Shown piece by piece: positions 34,093-47,866 of a stretch of DNA of 64,000 bases. This DNA comes from Alnus glutinosa (Eukaryota; Streptophyta; Magnoliopsida; Fagales; Betulaceae): positions 32,801,261 through 32,865,260 of the forward strand of contig NC_084889.1 of the NCBI RefSeq assembly GCF_958979055.1, read 5' to 3'. The position numbers and the translations under genes were made by a program. Below the pieces are notes generated by a model. It did no database searches. It was not told where the DNA came from and worked only from the letters and a program-made list of their open reading frames with translations. The stretch's first letter is position 1. Every line of letters begins with the position of its first letter.

Positions 34093-34978
34093 TAGAGGTG
34101 AAAATGCGGTTACGGTTAGCGGTTATTGGGCAAAACCGCTAACCGCAATCGCATGGGCGGTTACCAAAAATGACCAACCGCCTAGGCGGTTGGCAATTAT
34201 AAACCGGCAGCCGCCAACCGGTAACCGTTTGGCAAATGAAATACACAAAAATCAACTACAACTACAAAACAGGGGTCGTTGGCCATGGCTTTAATTTCTA
34301 AAATTAGAAAAAAAAAAAAAAAAATACAAAACAGAAATCAAAAATAGGGGTTGCTAGCCAATCGGCCATGGTCTAGAATACACACACAAATCAAATACTA
34401 CACAGAAATCAAACGCAGTACATGGACTCGTACCATAAGCGCAGTCTCAATTTTCCAGCGAACAATGAACTCGACCGGCCTCCCTGCCCCGCCAGGCGTC
34501 CCCGAGGCCAAAAATTCGTCGTACAGCTCCGCTGCAACCGTATGGGACACAGAAGCATCGAGTCCCGTCACCGGAGTCGTGTTCTTCTCTGGGTGGGCTG
34601 ACGCTATGGAAGCAATGATCAATCTCTACCGTAGGCATGGAGGAGAGAGAGAGAGAGAGAGAGAGAGAGGCCAGCGAGAGGTAGAGGACGGAGATGAGAG
34701 ATTTGAGAGGATGGAGAGGTGGCGACATGGAGGAGAGGAAGACGAGAGAGAGAATGCAGATGAGAAGAAATGAGATGTTAGGGTTTTTTTTTTTTTTTTG
34801 TTCCGTGTAGGTTAAATGTAAACGTCCAAAACAGCGCCGTTTTGGTTATAAAAATAAAATTATATATATATATATATAAAGGCGGTTACCGGTTTTTAGG
34901 CAGTTTTAACGGTTTTGTGGTTATCCGGTTAACGATTATAGACGGTTAGCGGTTAGCGGGCGGTTATTTTCACCCCTA
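34093..34978. mobile_element. Non-autonomous hAT element, 886 bp
   Basis: The ends are TAGAGGTGAAAATG and, inverted, TTTTCACCCCTA, with a perfect 8-bp duplication GTGTGAAG at 34085-34092 and 34979-34986. Both subterminal zones are packed with the word GCGGTTA in various forms, as expected for transposase-binding repeats of hAT elements. The middle has a GC-richer part with an open frame (34351-34773) that includes an (AG)n run at 34642-34668. I do not recognise any protein in it, and no hAT transposase domain is present. Confidence 0.88.
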
Positions 34979-34986
34979 GTGTGAAG

Positions 34987-37900
34987 CCCACTCATTTGGA
35001 TAAGAATTAAGTAGGTCTCACACCTCAAGTTGTTTGTGTTTTGAACACCTATTCAGATCGATAGGCTTTACATATGGCCTCTCAGTGAAGTTGCTCGTAT
35101 TGCATAAACAACTAATTGTATCCGATCTTTGAATAGGAAAAAAAAAATAAAAAAATTATGCCCATATTTTCTATGGGATTACACTGTTCCTCACCTGACT
35201 TTGTTGATATATGTTCAATGATCTGATAGGGTTGTATTTGAGCTGAGTCAAGTTGAGTTTGGAGTTGTCAAATTCGATTCGAATACATAAAATAAAAGCT
35301 CAAGCTTGATTCGAGTCGAATTTTAAAAAATTGTTCAAATTTGACTTATTAAGAGGTTAGCCAAACCTCCAACAAATACTTTTAGTTCAAGACAAAAAAA
35401 AAAAAAAAAGAAAGAGAAGAAATCCTTGCACTGTTCCTGAAAGACCGGATGGGATGTTACTTAATTGTAGTCTCAACCATAACTTTCATAAATTAACTGA
35501 AAATAAATTATATTTTAATTTCCTCTTCTATTCTTATTACTTCATATAATCATTATTTTTATTATTATTAGTTTGGTCAAAATATTAATAGTGAATTACA
35601 AGAGCGGACATTACGCCCCAAAACTTTCTCCATCTAATCGGTCAAATTGGGACTTAATTCTCCTAAGTTAATTAAACAATTTATTTGGGACTTAAAATTT
35701 CTTAGATGGGACTTATTACTTACACATCAGGAACACAACAAGGGCACAACAGCCCCTCATATGGGGTGTATTGCATTAAAAAAACAAAAGAAAAAGAAAA
35801 AAAAATTATGGAAGAGAGGCAAGTCTTGGACTCTTGATGGTTAAAAAAGTTGGGAGTGTAAAAAGAGACAGGAAGACAAGACAAAGGGAATTGCTTCCAG
35901 CAAGAGAAGAGAATGTTCGTCCTATGTATGATGGTGACAGATGGTGAATTCCAAATGATCTTGGTCTCCTCCTTGGCTCAAGCTAGAATTACACGACCAA
36001 GGGCATAACTACACTTTCTTTCTTCTATTACTTCAACAATAATATTTCTATTTAATCTTTAAGAAAAGTAAAACTACAGAATATCCCAAGTTTAGTTTTC
36101 TTCCTTGAGTAATATGCTTGGTCTGGGTGTCCTTTACAACATGTTGGTTTTGCATTATTGCTTAGAAAAAAAAAAAATTATTATTAGTTTTTAATTATTG
36201 TTTATGGGCTTCTTAAATTAAAAAACACAATTTAGAGTGCTAATTAGGGTTTGCATTTGAATACTTTGATTTTTTTTTTTTTAAAGATCGAGGAGAGGGT
36301 TAGTTATATTTGCACCGCTGTTATTTTAAAAAAACTAGTTAAATTATAATTAGAGTTTTTATAGTTACTTATAAATTTCAGTCTCGGTTAGTAAAAATTA
36401 AGGTATAACTTGAAATTCTCACGCTCCCAAATGTACACTATTTGATATGGCATTGAAAATTATCATTAGATTTAAAATATATCACAATAATTTTTACTGC
36501 CACGTTAGGGAGTATGTATTTAAGAGTATGAGTGTGGGTAGCATTTCTCATGACTTGATACTCATAAACACTTTATAATTGACTCACTCAATATGATCAA
36601 AAATTTACTTAGCAAATATAAGACTAACTTTAGGAGCAATTTTACTCTTCACACCTATTTATCATACTCATTTCATATTCATTGACGTAACATATTTTAA
36701 ATGATTTTTTTATTGACATATAAAGTCACTTAAAACATATTACATCAACTTATATAGAATAAATGTGAAATTTTACTCTACCTTCATGTGGGTGTCACAT
36801 TTCTCTTTAGACTCAACATAATTGCTTGTTATATATACATATATTTTTTCAAGATATGGACCGTCATTAAAGCAACCATATAAATTGTATACCCTTGGAT
36901 GAAGATCTAATTGTGATAGATGCTCTTAACGTCATGGGTGGTGTTTAAATGCAATTTAAGTGATGCTTTTGCGATTCATAATGAGACACGTTTTTAACAT
37001 ATATTAAAGATGTTGCATACGATTTTTCAATCCCATAATTAAAGTAGAAATGACAAGGTATTATGAACTAATTAAGAAGAAAAAAAAAATTGGTGACATT
37101 TCCATTAATTTTCTTCTTAGTTGATGGCACGTATTCTTGGACACTTGTACTCCTTTCATACCATACATGTTAGGCAGTCATGGGGATTAATTTAAGCCTA
37201 TGATAGTGGATATCAAAGGGATCTACAAGATTTGAATTTGGGTTACACTTTTTAAGATACTCCAACTGTAAGACAAAATGTTATGCCTAAATTATGTCGG
37301 GTGTATATGCGGGTATCACTTTTAGATCTCTGCATCTGCATTATATTTTTTACTAACCGTATCCGTGTAGTTATTGTGATTATTAAATACGGTTATTATC
37401 TGCTATTCACATATTAGGTAATAATAGGCCTATTTTATGCTTTTGGTCATTCTTTGGATCTCTATTAAAGCCTATTTTTAAAAGATTTTAAACATCAAAT
37501 GATGCCGTTTTGATGAATTTATTAAATATAATGTATATACAAAATATATATTATATATACTAACTGCATCCATATACCTTAAAACTACTATTCATATCCG
37601 CACGTACGAATAGTGGATAATGGATATCGGATTGTTGCGGATAGCATATTCGGGTAGTTAATATTCGCTTGCATGTACACCCTTAAATCCTAATGAGTGT
37701 TTTTAGGAGTATGATACAAAGTTTGAATAGAATTTATTTTCGAAAACTGACTTGCAAGGGAATGGTGCTCAAGTTAAGATTAGACTTAACCCATGTGGGA
37801 TATTAGGATCTTAACATACCACGCTCCGCTTGCCTCCTCTGTGGCTCAATCACAAAGCTATAACTCATTCAATTCCATACTCGACGATCTGCATTCGATC

Positions 37901-40900
37901 CAATACTTGACGTGGTGGCTAGTTCTAATACCAAACGATATAAATTTTGGGTAAAACTCACTTTTGAAAAACTGGCTTACAAAGAGAGGCTGCCCAAGAG
38001 CTTATATATACATGATTAAGAATAGACTTAACTTATATGTGACACTAGGATCTTAACAAAGTATTACAGTTTTTATTATAAGTTTTTTATAAACTAATGC
38101 GACGGTCCATGTAATACTTATCATATCAGTCACTAAATAATTAAATTTATATATCAAATTTTTTCTCCTAATTTTTCACTCACATCAGCCGCACAATACT
38201 TTCCTACACTTATTGCATGAGTTTGTAAGGAGATGGTAGTAATAATTATAGTGCTCAAGTATTTTTCAATCCTATGGAAACTATTATTTCCATGACCCCT
38301 CATAGATTAGTAAAAGTCAAATGCTACGTGATATATTTAGAATTTATTAAAGTAATTAATCTTAATTATAATATTTTTGAAACTATTTTAGCAAGCTCAA
38401 ACCACTAAATTGTCGTGTTTTTTAGATTTTTAATAATTAAAACACTGTGTCATCTTTAATTATGCTTATGCTACAAATAATGGTGAAAATGATAGGTTTA
38501 TAAAACAAAACACCAACTCCACCTTAAGGTTTAGGAGCTTATACGCCTAAAAATTGACCGCATATTAATAAAATGAACTGTTTTTGTCCTTTGTCAATAA
38601 TTTTAGGTTGTGTTTGAGTTTGTGACTTCAAAAAGTGAAATTTTAAAATGTGCGATTTGAAAAATTGAAGCGTGTCTGGACTTGCAACCCTAGCGTCAAG
38701 ACGGTTGCATAAAATACTTCCTTCGTCCGCAGTCATCGTATCAGCGTCCGGACCTTCTTGCAGACGGGTGCTCTCTCTTGCTCACTTCTGCTGAGCTGGC
38801 CGGACTTCTTGCAAACAGATGCTCTCTGTGGCTCGCATTCGCTGAGCTGTTTCGAACTTTCATAGGACTCTGAGTTTTTGAGCTAGCCGTTTGGACTCTG
38901 GCATTTCGGCGTTTGGACGGGTTGTAGGAAAAACCGACTTTTTAACCTGTAAAGTCTCCCGCATATTTCCTTCACCATGAACTTTCCTTCTTAGAGATAT
39001 TCTGTGTAGATTTATGATCAAATTAATTAATAAAATTTGTTTTTCATTTCTTGATCAAAACAATTATGTTTTGACATCGAATTTGTCAATATTAAAAACT
39101 CAACGCTAAAGACGTGTAATAGACCGTGTTAGAAAAAAAAAAAAATCTTCCAATTTAATTTTAGAGAATTTTTTTTTTATTTTTTTATTTGTTTTGGTTC
39201 TTGTTTAACAAAGATTTGAAGACTCACCAAACCTCCCCCACAAGTTCCATCAATTAAAGGGAATTTAGGGAAGCAGTAGTAGCCTAGCAACCTTCCCCAC
39301 AAGTTCCATCAATTCTCTTATAAATGCTAGTCATGGCATATGGATGCCATTACTACATTTAATATTTTACGACTAAGCTTAATATAATCTTAAAATGCTT
39401 TGACCTTAAGCCGCAAAGTTCTTGAATTAAATGTCCCAAATGCCAAAAGTTCTATTTATTATTACATGAAAAATATGCTCCATAAAAACTCCATTAACAT
39501 TCAAATTTTCAAGCCTTCATAGTGTACATGAAACTTAACCAACAACAAATCAAGGAGATGAAAGATAAAAACATTTTTTTCTCTTTTTTTTTAACAATAG
39601 CTGATCTAATAGTTGATGAGCACTGTCATATCAGCCTTGTAAGTGTGAGATGACAAACTTGCTGCGATTAATCATCCTGTGCCTGAAAATTGTTACTCGT
39701 ATGCTGAATGGGCTTCAAAATTATCCGGACTATAAGCCGTTTGTCAATATACTACTTTTTCTACATATTCATCTCCACACTCTAATGGAGAATATCTACT
39801 AATAATAATAAAAAAAAAAAAACCGATAATCCACTTGTGGTAAAAATGTTTTTCGAAAGTGTAGTATATAGCATTACTCAGAACTTTTTTTTGAAGTTAA
39901 AGCCATAATAGATAACTAATTAACTTTCAATATATATATAATGAATATTGTTACACGTATTATGGCTTTTATTAATCGTTTATTTTTTTATCGCATTAGT
40001 TATTAAAATGTAAACTCTAATGTGGTACTTTAAATGACACCCATTTTTATAAAATTTAAATTGTCACGTCGCAGCGATTATCATTTTTATAAAATATGAA
40101 TTGTCTTGTGAATGTGTAAGAAAATTATAATAAAAGTATTATAGAATATATTATTATTGAATTAATGAACATTAAAAATTCCTAGATAATGGTATTATTT
40201 AAGAAATAATGTATGATGATTAAGATTTGAAGAGATCTACAAGAAAAATACTCCATATTGATTTATAAATAATAAAGAGATTAATTTTTAATATTTAATA
40301 AGTAAACGGCAATAGAAGTAGGTGGCGCGAAAACAACGTCCTGGTGACTTGACTGGCATACCTCCCTCCCAAAGTCCCAACTGAATCAAACCGTTTTTTC
40401 TTTTTTTCTTTAATTTCTTTTTATTTACTTTTTATTTCTTCTTTAAAATCTATTGCCTACCCTTCTCTATCTCAACGCTTTCCCAAATAATCAAATAAAT
40501 AAATATACAAATAATAATAGAATATTATACTCTCCGCCGGCAAGTCGACCTCCCTCCAAAGCACGGCGAGTATCCGTTTCCTCCGGCGACTCCTCCGCTC
40601 CCTCGGCGCGTCGTTTCGGTCCGAATTATGAAGAGATTGAAGCCTTTGATATTTTCTTTTTGGAGTAGTTATTGGTAAATTTAGGGGTTTTTTTGGGGGG
40701 GGTGGGTTTGGTCTTTTTGGATGATTTGCTTTGAGAGCGTTTCGGAGCTTTTTCTGATTGGAGATAAATTTGGCATTGGCAATCGGTAAAGGTCAGATTT
40801 TACCTTTTTTTTGTTTTGTTTTTGGATTTGTTTATTTTGGTTTATAGAGATGAAGATCATAAATTTGAACGAAAATGGATTAACTCAATTAATTATTGAT

Positions 40901-42333
40901 CTGATTCTGTCGGTGTTATTTCAAATTTTCGATATTCTTTTTGAAACTTATTCCGGATAGAATTATAAAAAAAATTGATTCAAGTTTATACTTGATGAAT
41001 AAAAACAAAACAGAATCGATTTTGTTTCTATTTTAGGAACATATCTGAAAGTTTACGAGAGAGTAGCCTCTCTCTCTCTCTCTGTGCAGAATTTCTAAGA
41101 CTTTCAGAGAGAGAGAGAGAGACTGCAAGAGCAATGAAACGTTGAGCGTGTCTTCAATACAAGAGACATAACCTGTCAAATCCACAGTATCAAAATTCAA
41201 AAAAGCTTCATAGATTTCTGGTCCTAAATCTTGCAGATTAATCCGAGATGGTAAAAAAGGAAACTATTTTTTGTGTTTTTGTTCTAATCAAATCTTTCAG
41301 ACTTTCACCGAATAAATAATATGAGGTATCGTTAATCATTTTTAATGCTAGTTTTTTTAATTGCAATTTCTGTGTTGACTGTGTGCAACGTAAATTCATG
41401 GGAATGGACAATGATCTCCCTTGCACGTGGACCTCCTTGTCTCTTTCCATTTCCCTAAGAACATTAGCACTTGCAGGCTGCAAGTTCCAAACTTCTATTC
41501 TACCAATCGAAGAATACAGACAAAAATACATAATTCAAGGATTTTCTTACTATTTTATTTTATTTCCTGGGGAGAAAAAATGGTTATTTTTATTAAAAAA
41601 AACCCATTAGTAGTTATTAGTGAAGTAATTGTGTAATTCATCTCTGTGTTTCTTCTAAGAAAGTATGAGAGAGAAAGTTGTTGGGTGCAAATTTTAAAAT
41701 CACTTTCATTGAATTGATATGGTGATGGGTGTGTTGTGTTGTGAGTGAAGCCCCATTTCCAGCCCAGCCGACCATGGCACTCCCGTGAGAGGGACAAAAG
41801 GGAAAATAGATTAATAATAGTAAAAGAATCACCACCCTTATCCTGCGCACCCTTCCTTCTCTTATCCTACACCCACCGCTACCTCTGTTCACTCCCTTCC
41901 CCTGGTCTCCTCAATTTCCGAAGGGGACCCCTCCCTTGCAATGCAGACCTCTAATCATAACCGTTTACTGCACGTCGTGGCACTCTCCTCAAATTTCTGT
42001 GACCCCATTTGTACCTGATGTTGTTTTCTCACTCTCTAACCGCTTTTTCACGCCCTGATCTGCTTGGATTTGGGCTTATTTTGATGAAAAAACAAGACCC
42101 ATTTGCGTTTATTAGCTGTGAATCTCGTATTCATTCTCAGTCAGATCTGGGTCTCTGTAAAGATGTATGCTTTCCAATTCTCTTTTTTTTCTTTTTCTCT
42201 TTTATGGGTTTGTTATTCTTTGCTTTAGTATCTCTCTTACTTTTGGTTGTGCATTTGTGGCAGATTTATTGCAGAGTAAAGGATCTTTCTTTTTGAGGAG
42301 CTGGTGTTATTCCATTGAATTTTGGGGGTGTAC
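34987..42333. other. AT-rich spacer and 5' region of the AUG8 gene
   Basis: No protein gene is recognised. About 36640-36790 is a foldback MITE (ACTCTTCACACC, TAACATATTTTAA, mirrored by TTAAAACATATTAC and TTTTACTCT). About 37300-37685 has diverged inverted ends (GGGTGTATATGCGGGTA; TGCATGTACACCC). About 37720-38050 repeats two related blocks containing TTAGGATCTTAACA. CT/GA runs lie at 41070-41120. From about 41890 the sequence becomes C/T-rich and probably holds the AUG8 promoter and leader. GTGGCAG at 42257-42263 could close a leader intron. Confidence 0.45.
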
Positions 42334-42372
42334 ATGAATGCCAAGGCTGTCAAATGTGCTTTAGCTATGTGA
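42334..42372 (+). promoter_or_regulatory. Upstream ORF 1 in the AUG8 leader
   Basis: ATG to TGA encodes 12 residues ([12 protein letters not shown]) and ends 37 bp before the main start. Its presence in the mRNA is inferred from position. Confidence 0.5.
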
Positions 42373-42384
42373 AAAATCGAGTCA

Positions 42385-42423
42385 ATGTGGTCTAATTTGT
42401 GTTGTGTGGATGGATGTATGTGA
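42385..42423 (+). promoter_or_regulatory. Upstream ORF 2, overlapping the AUG8 start codon
   Basis: ATG to TGA encodes 12 residues ([12 protein letters not shown]) in another frame and runs past the main ATG at 42410. Ribosomes that start here cannot simply continue to the main start, so it should lower AUG8 translation. Confidence 0.5.
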
Positions 42424-45400
42424 GTCAGAGCAAGCATTGCGGAAGCACACGGCGGTGGGGACCCCAAGACCACCGTTGGTTCCGGCTGAAAAGAACAATG
42501 CAGTCACCACTCGGCGCCTTCGGACGAGGGAAGTTAGTTCCAGGTACAAGTCACCTTCTCCGGCAACGCCTGCCAGTCCCCGGCGTTTCCTTTCTCCAAA
42601 CGTCACAAGAACATTGCCTTCTCCATCATCCCATTTGGTACCTAAGAGAGCCGTGTCTGCTGAGAGGAAGCGGCCCTCCACACCCCCTTCTCCATCTAGG
42701 CCGTCCACACCAGTCCATGATTCAGCCGTAGATATACAATTGTCATCCAGAAGGATAGGGAATGGTCGGTCACCAGAGAGTTTATGGCCTTCCACAATGC
42801 GTAGTTTGAGTGTTTCATTTCAGTCTGATTCCATATCAATTCCTATCAGCAAGAAGGAGAAACCAGTTAATACTTCTTCAGACCGCACTCTGCGGCCGTC
42901 ATCGAATGTGGCACACAAACAGGTGGAAACACCTACTGTTCCAAGAAAACCCACGCCAGAGAGGAAGAGGAGTCCTCTGAAAGGAAAGAATGCGCCTGAT
43001 CAGTCTGAGAATTCTAGGCCAGTTGATGGTTTACATATTCGACTGACAGATCAGCATCGATGGCCAAGTAGAATTGGTGGGAATGTATCTTCCAATGCAT
43101 TGAGCAAGAGTGTGGATCTTGGTGACAGGGCAGTCATCAAGGCTTTAAGTACCCCAGTTCCGGGAATTGGGTTATCTTCGATGAGGAGAATGGTTGCATC
43201 TAATGGTATGGGTAAACCTTTACCAAAGTCTGCTAGTGATGCTGCGAGGCTATTATCAGTTGATGGAAGTTCTAGAGTAGGATTTGAGGCAAATTCAATT
43301 GATGATAATACACTGCGGGTACTTGGACCTCCCAAGTCTGTTTCTACAAGTTTATCAGATAGAACAACATTAATAACACCTGTAGTTAGATCTCAATCTT
43401 TGCCTTCTCCTATAGCACGGCGGCCATCACCTAGTAGGACCTTAGTGGTGTCATCTTCTTTTAGTAAAGGTGCCAGTCCATCTCGGACAAGACCATCAAC
43501 TCCTCCTCCTCGAGGGATTAGTCCATCTCGGCTTCGGCCAGGCAGTCCTTCTAGTCAATCCCATACTACTACTTCTGTGCTCAGTTTTATTGCGGATGTT
43601 AAAAAAGGAAAAAAGGGGGCAAGCTACATAGAAGATGCTCATCAGCTGAGGCTGCTACACAATCGAAATTTGCAATGGCGATTTGCAAATGCCCGGGCAG
43701 AGGCTGTACTTTATATGCAGAAAGTATCAACAGAGGTAGGATTTTGATCTCTGTGGAATTAGCTAACTCTTTGATAATGTAGGTCTTCTAGATTTTTCTA
43801 CAAGTTTTCATGTTCTATCGTATAGTATCATACTTTCAGTACAAATAATCCTGATGACTTGTATACACACAGGCGCGCCCTTGTGAAAACACACATTTGC
43901 TTCAGATTCTCTTGTTCATTGATTTGCAGTCCCTAACCATTAGTTTTGTTTTTATGATGCAACAGAGTATTTTTGTATGACTTACACAGTAGTGGTATAG
44001 AAGGTTAGAAAATAAAGAAAAACAAAATTGTTGTGATAGGTTAAGCGGTTTAGTCTTGTACAGAAGACTGGAGTACTTTTTGAGAGTTTTATAAAAGAAA
44101 ATGTTTTACTTATCACAAAGTGAAGTTAATATCTGGTATTCTCTAGTTATAGCTTTCAATATTCAAATTTGTAGTGTCACTGTGCCATACTTGTCTTTAC
44201 TTGTTAAGCATTGATGTTTGGGTTAAAACAGAATTTTCTTTTACGTTATATGTTTTATCTAAACACTACCTGATGGTGCAGAGAACTCTATTTAACGTTT
44301 GGAACACTACACTAGATCTGTGGGATTCAGTGATCAGGAAAAGGATCAATCTCCAACAGCTGAAGCTAGAGCTTAAGCTGAACTCAGTTTTGAATGATCA
44401 AGTAATTCCTCTTGTTCTATTTGATTTTATTATTTCAGTAACAACTTCTATTTCATAGAATTAATCTACTGTTTTCTTTTTGTCAAGAATACATATTTTT
44501 TCAGTTCCTTATGATAGCTAAAAGTTAAAAGGATGTTCTTTTCAAAAAAACACACCTCTATGAAGCCTATACACGGAAAATATTTATAACCATCCTTCGG
44601 AAAGCCTCGGTACATTCACGGCACTCCAAGAAGAGTGAGAATGGAGTAAGTGGATGTCTGTCAAAAGATAGGCTTTTTTTTTTAATAAGTAAATCTAGTC
44701 TTATTGAAAAGGGATAGTGATAAAATATCTAGCACTTTCCTGTTAAAGGCCTTACTAAGACTTCAGGCTTACCTCTTGTGGTAAGAGGTCATGTGTGGCA
44801 TTGAGTGCTAAATTCGTGTTGGGAACTTGCATCTGCATCTATAAGAGATTTGAATATGATGCACTTAAAGTGCTTTGTGCAGTTTTGGAGAAATTAGTTT
44901 TATGTTGCTGACAAAATTCTGCTTAAACCATCATCTAGTCCGTGCACTATGCAAATGGGATGCCTTTGATGAAATTAGGTTCTGCCCTGTGAATTTGCAG
45001 TGTTTTAGAGGGTCCTGAGCTGGTCTTGTTTTTCCAGCATTACAGAACCTATGTCTGAATGTAGTTTGTTACTTATCTATTATGTCAGTTATTAAGTGAC
45101 GCCTTTTCTAAGTGCTTGCATGCATGATGATTGGTTCAGATGGCCTACCTTGACAATTGGGCTTTACTTGAAAGAGATCATATTGATTCTTTATCTGGGG
45201 CTGTGGAAGATTTAGAGGCAAGCACTCTCCGACTTCCAGTAACTGGAGGGGCATGGGTATGTTTGGTTGTCGAAATTCATTGAATTTCATTTCCGGAAAG
45301 ACAACTCTTTTACCTCATTTTTAGATTTGTACTTTTACAGGCAGATATTGAATCTTTGAAGGCTGCTATTTGCTCGGCAGTTGATGTGATGCAGGCAATG

Positions 45401-46359
45401 GGATCATCTATATGCTCTTTGCTCTCAAGGGTGAGATTTGTGTTGATGCGGTTTTGTTCTGCTTATATTGTAATGCATGTGAAATGCATAACTTAAATTT
45501 ATCTTTCCTCCACTTCTTTGTCACTCGACAAGTCTCTTTGGATTACAGTGCTTTAATAAGGCAGAGAAAGTCAATGGATAAGATCTTCATTTGCTTCCAT
45601 CTTTATTCTTTTTAATGTATAAGAGCGCATGCGTCTATTTCCATTTGAGCTTTTTCATTATCACTTTTGAGTTTTAGGACTGTGCTGCTCCTTTTTCTTT
45701 ACTTTTTTTTTCCCCTCTTCACTTTTAAGTAAGATTTAAACCTTAGATATACACCCCAACAGCATTTCCCTCTTTCACTACTTGAGCCAACACCCAAGTG
45801 GCAAGGCCTGAGCTACTGTAGTGGGTACACAAAGCCCCGAGTATTACGTCAAGATGTGTTTGGGTTGCTGATAATTATTTGCACATCCAGTGCTTAATTC
45901 TTGATGCTGAATGCTACCGTCTACATTCATGTGTTCTAGGTGGAGGGTTTGAACAGTCTGGTTTATGAACTTGCTGTCGTGGCAGCACAGGAGAAAGCCA
46001 CGCTTGATGAATGTGAAGCATTATTGGCTTCATTGGCAGCTATGCAGGTGAATGTCTTCTATCAAATTGGCTGGCATAGATTGTCTTCTATTGCCATGGT
46101 TTAGTAGCAATTCATCTCTTTGGAAATTTCATTCTGCACCCACTATGACTCGTAATAGAGCTTGTAACTTGAATTATTACTATTGTTTTTCAAATACGCG
46201 CTGTCCTTGTTCTTCAACATTGAATGCAAAGCAGAATTTCTGAGCACTTTTGGCTTGAGACAGGTTGAGGAATACAGCCTTAGGACCCATCTCATACAAA
46301 TGGAACAAGATTTGGAGGAGGGTAAGCAGCCAATCTTGGCAATCAAGACACCTCCTTGA
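42410..46359 (+). CDS. AUG8: AUGMIN subunit 8 / QWRF-motif protein, 6 exons, 618 aa
   Basis: Exons 42410-43735, 44282-44401, 45140-45256, 45341-45430, 45940-46047 and 46264-46359 join in phase 0 throughout. The N-terminal two thirds is basic and rich in Ser and Pro, with repeated SPSR/STPP-like words, as in microtubule-binding tails. The family motif QWRF lies at residues 422-425 ([13 protein letters not shown]) and is followed by the conserved helical part ([17 protein letters not shown], then [18 protein letters not shown]). The C-terminus is NAIKTPP-like and typical of the family. AUG8 is the plant microtubule-binding subunit of the eight-part augmin complex, which recruits gamma-tubulin to existing microtubules. 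I chose the ATG at 42410 (MDVCESEQ) because the open frame upstream has no earlier ATG. The neighbours on both sides match At4g30720 and At4g30700, which supports orthology with At4g30710. Confidence 0.9.
44674..44715 (-). repeat. LINE-like 3' end in intron 2 of AUG8
   Basis: A T-run is followed by AATAAGTAAATCTAGTCTTA and resembles the reverse complement of the LINE 3' end seen at 19628. It is short, so the call is tentative. Confidence 0.35.
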
Positions 46360-46500
46360 CCATGACTGCCGCTAAGCTAACAACTTACCGCCTTGTCTCT
46401 TCCGCAGATACGACTTGCCGTCTTGTCTGTTTGGTTCATTGCGAATGTAAATTTATTTATTTCTTTTTTCTTTTTTAATCTTCGATGAGAATTTTTATTG

Positions 46501-46531
<31 letters not shown>

Positions 46532-47609
46532 CACTACAAAGAGCTATTGGCTCTATCCTTCCACTTGTAATTTTTGTATTATGCAAATGAAAAGAAAATG
46601 CAAAGGAAGCAAAAAAAAAAAAGATTGAAATTAAATGTTGAAGTAAAGTTAAAAGGGTGGAAGATTAGAAAAGAAAGTGTTTTAGAAGCAAATATCTTCT
46701 TGTTTATTCATGGATGCAGGTTTACATTTCTAATTTTGATAAGCCTTCTTGGCCATCATGTATTAACATTCACAATGAAGTTGCATATTTAAGTATTCGT
46801 GAACTGTGGAATTGGTATCATGATACTAGAAAAATAATGACCTGTGGCTTCTGGTTCTAAGCTTTTGTGATAGGGTACCTATTGGAATGTCTCTTCAAAA
46901 AGATGGGGATTGGTTGTAATTAGCTGCCTCCCGTATTGTATGGGGCGTACCTGTCCGAATAAGTAGGCCTTGCACCTCGGGCTGTCTAGTACCTACTTAA
47001 GCAGATGGGTTCTATCTGGATTCCCTCTCATTAGCTGCCTGTATTGCATCCAATTCAGATAGCTTATTGCACTTCATCCAAATCCCTTTTTAGAATAATG
47101 AAATAAGTAATGTCTAGTCCTTAATCCACTTTCATATTCTTGGGGCATCAATTCATTGCCCCTAAGGCTTTTCATCACCCAGGGAAATTGGTAGGGATGG
47201 ACCTGGCAAATACTACAAACCTAACAGAGCTCAAAGTTTCATCTCAGATCTCCATGTGCATGGCTTAACTACTAATTTCAAAACCACCTTTGCTAATTTT
47301 CCCAATCATTTTCGCTTCATGAGCTCAATGACCATCAAGCCTTATGAGCTCAGGCCATCATAATTTGATCATAACAGGATAAACTTAAGAGATTATGCCA
47401 CAGTGGTTATATGCTATTATTCATTCAAAAAAAAAAAAGCCATCATTAAAAGGACATAATATTTTTTTATATTAAAACCCCATAGAGATTTGTCAAACCC
47501 CAAACTACAAACGTCCAATTTAACATTTTCTCCTAAATTTTAATCTTCACAGTTAGCATATGGTAACCATAATAACTATTAAGTCAGATAGAAGGAATTA
47601 ATATTTTAA
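46360..47609. other. Spacer between AUG8 and the PPR gene
   Basis: This holds the AUG8 3' end, a CT microsatellite (about 46504-46531) and AT-rich sequence. About 46920-47060 has TTAGCTGCCTCCCGTATTG and later TTAGCTGCCTGTATTGCATCC, reminiscent of the inverted-repeat element at 31400-31600. No gene is seen. Confidence 0.45.
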
Positions 47610-47832
47610 AAGTGCGCTTGGGATTGCGATTTCGAAAATAAAATGTGTAATTTTAAACCAAATCGTAAAAAATGATTTGTTTGGGAATTGCTTTTTTAAA
47701 AAATTGCGATTTGAAAATACGGAAAACTGTTTTTTTAAATCACAGACATTGTGAAACTTTTTTGAAAACGCAAAATTTTAAAAGCTAACTTGCAATTTTG
47801 TCAAACACTTAACTACGTTTTTAAATCTTCAG

Positions 47833-47866
<34 letters not shown>

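Noticed and set aside
34351-34773. 140-residue frame within the hAT element as a gene
   Set aside because: The end is Arg/Glu repeat from an AG microsatellite, no known domain is present, and frames on the other strand are just as long.
37300-37685. Possible hAT element with GGGTGTATATGC ends
   Set aside because: The ends are diverged and no 8-bp duplication was found, so it is mentioned only within the spacer.
42404-42409. Extending AUG8 to a GTG just upstream
   Set aside because: The first true ATG in frame is 42410, which gives MDVCESEQ. There is no reason to invoke a non-ATG start.
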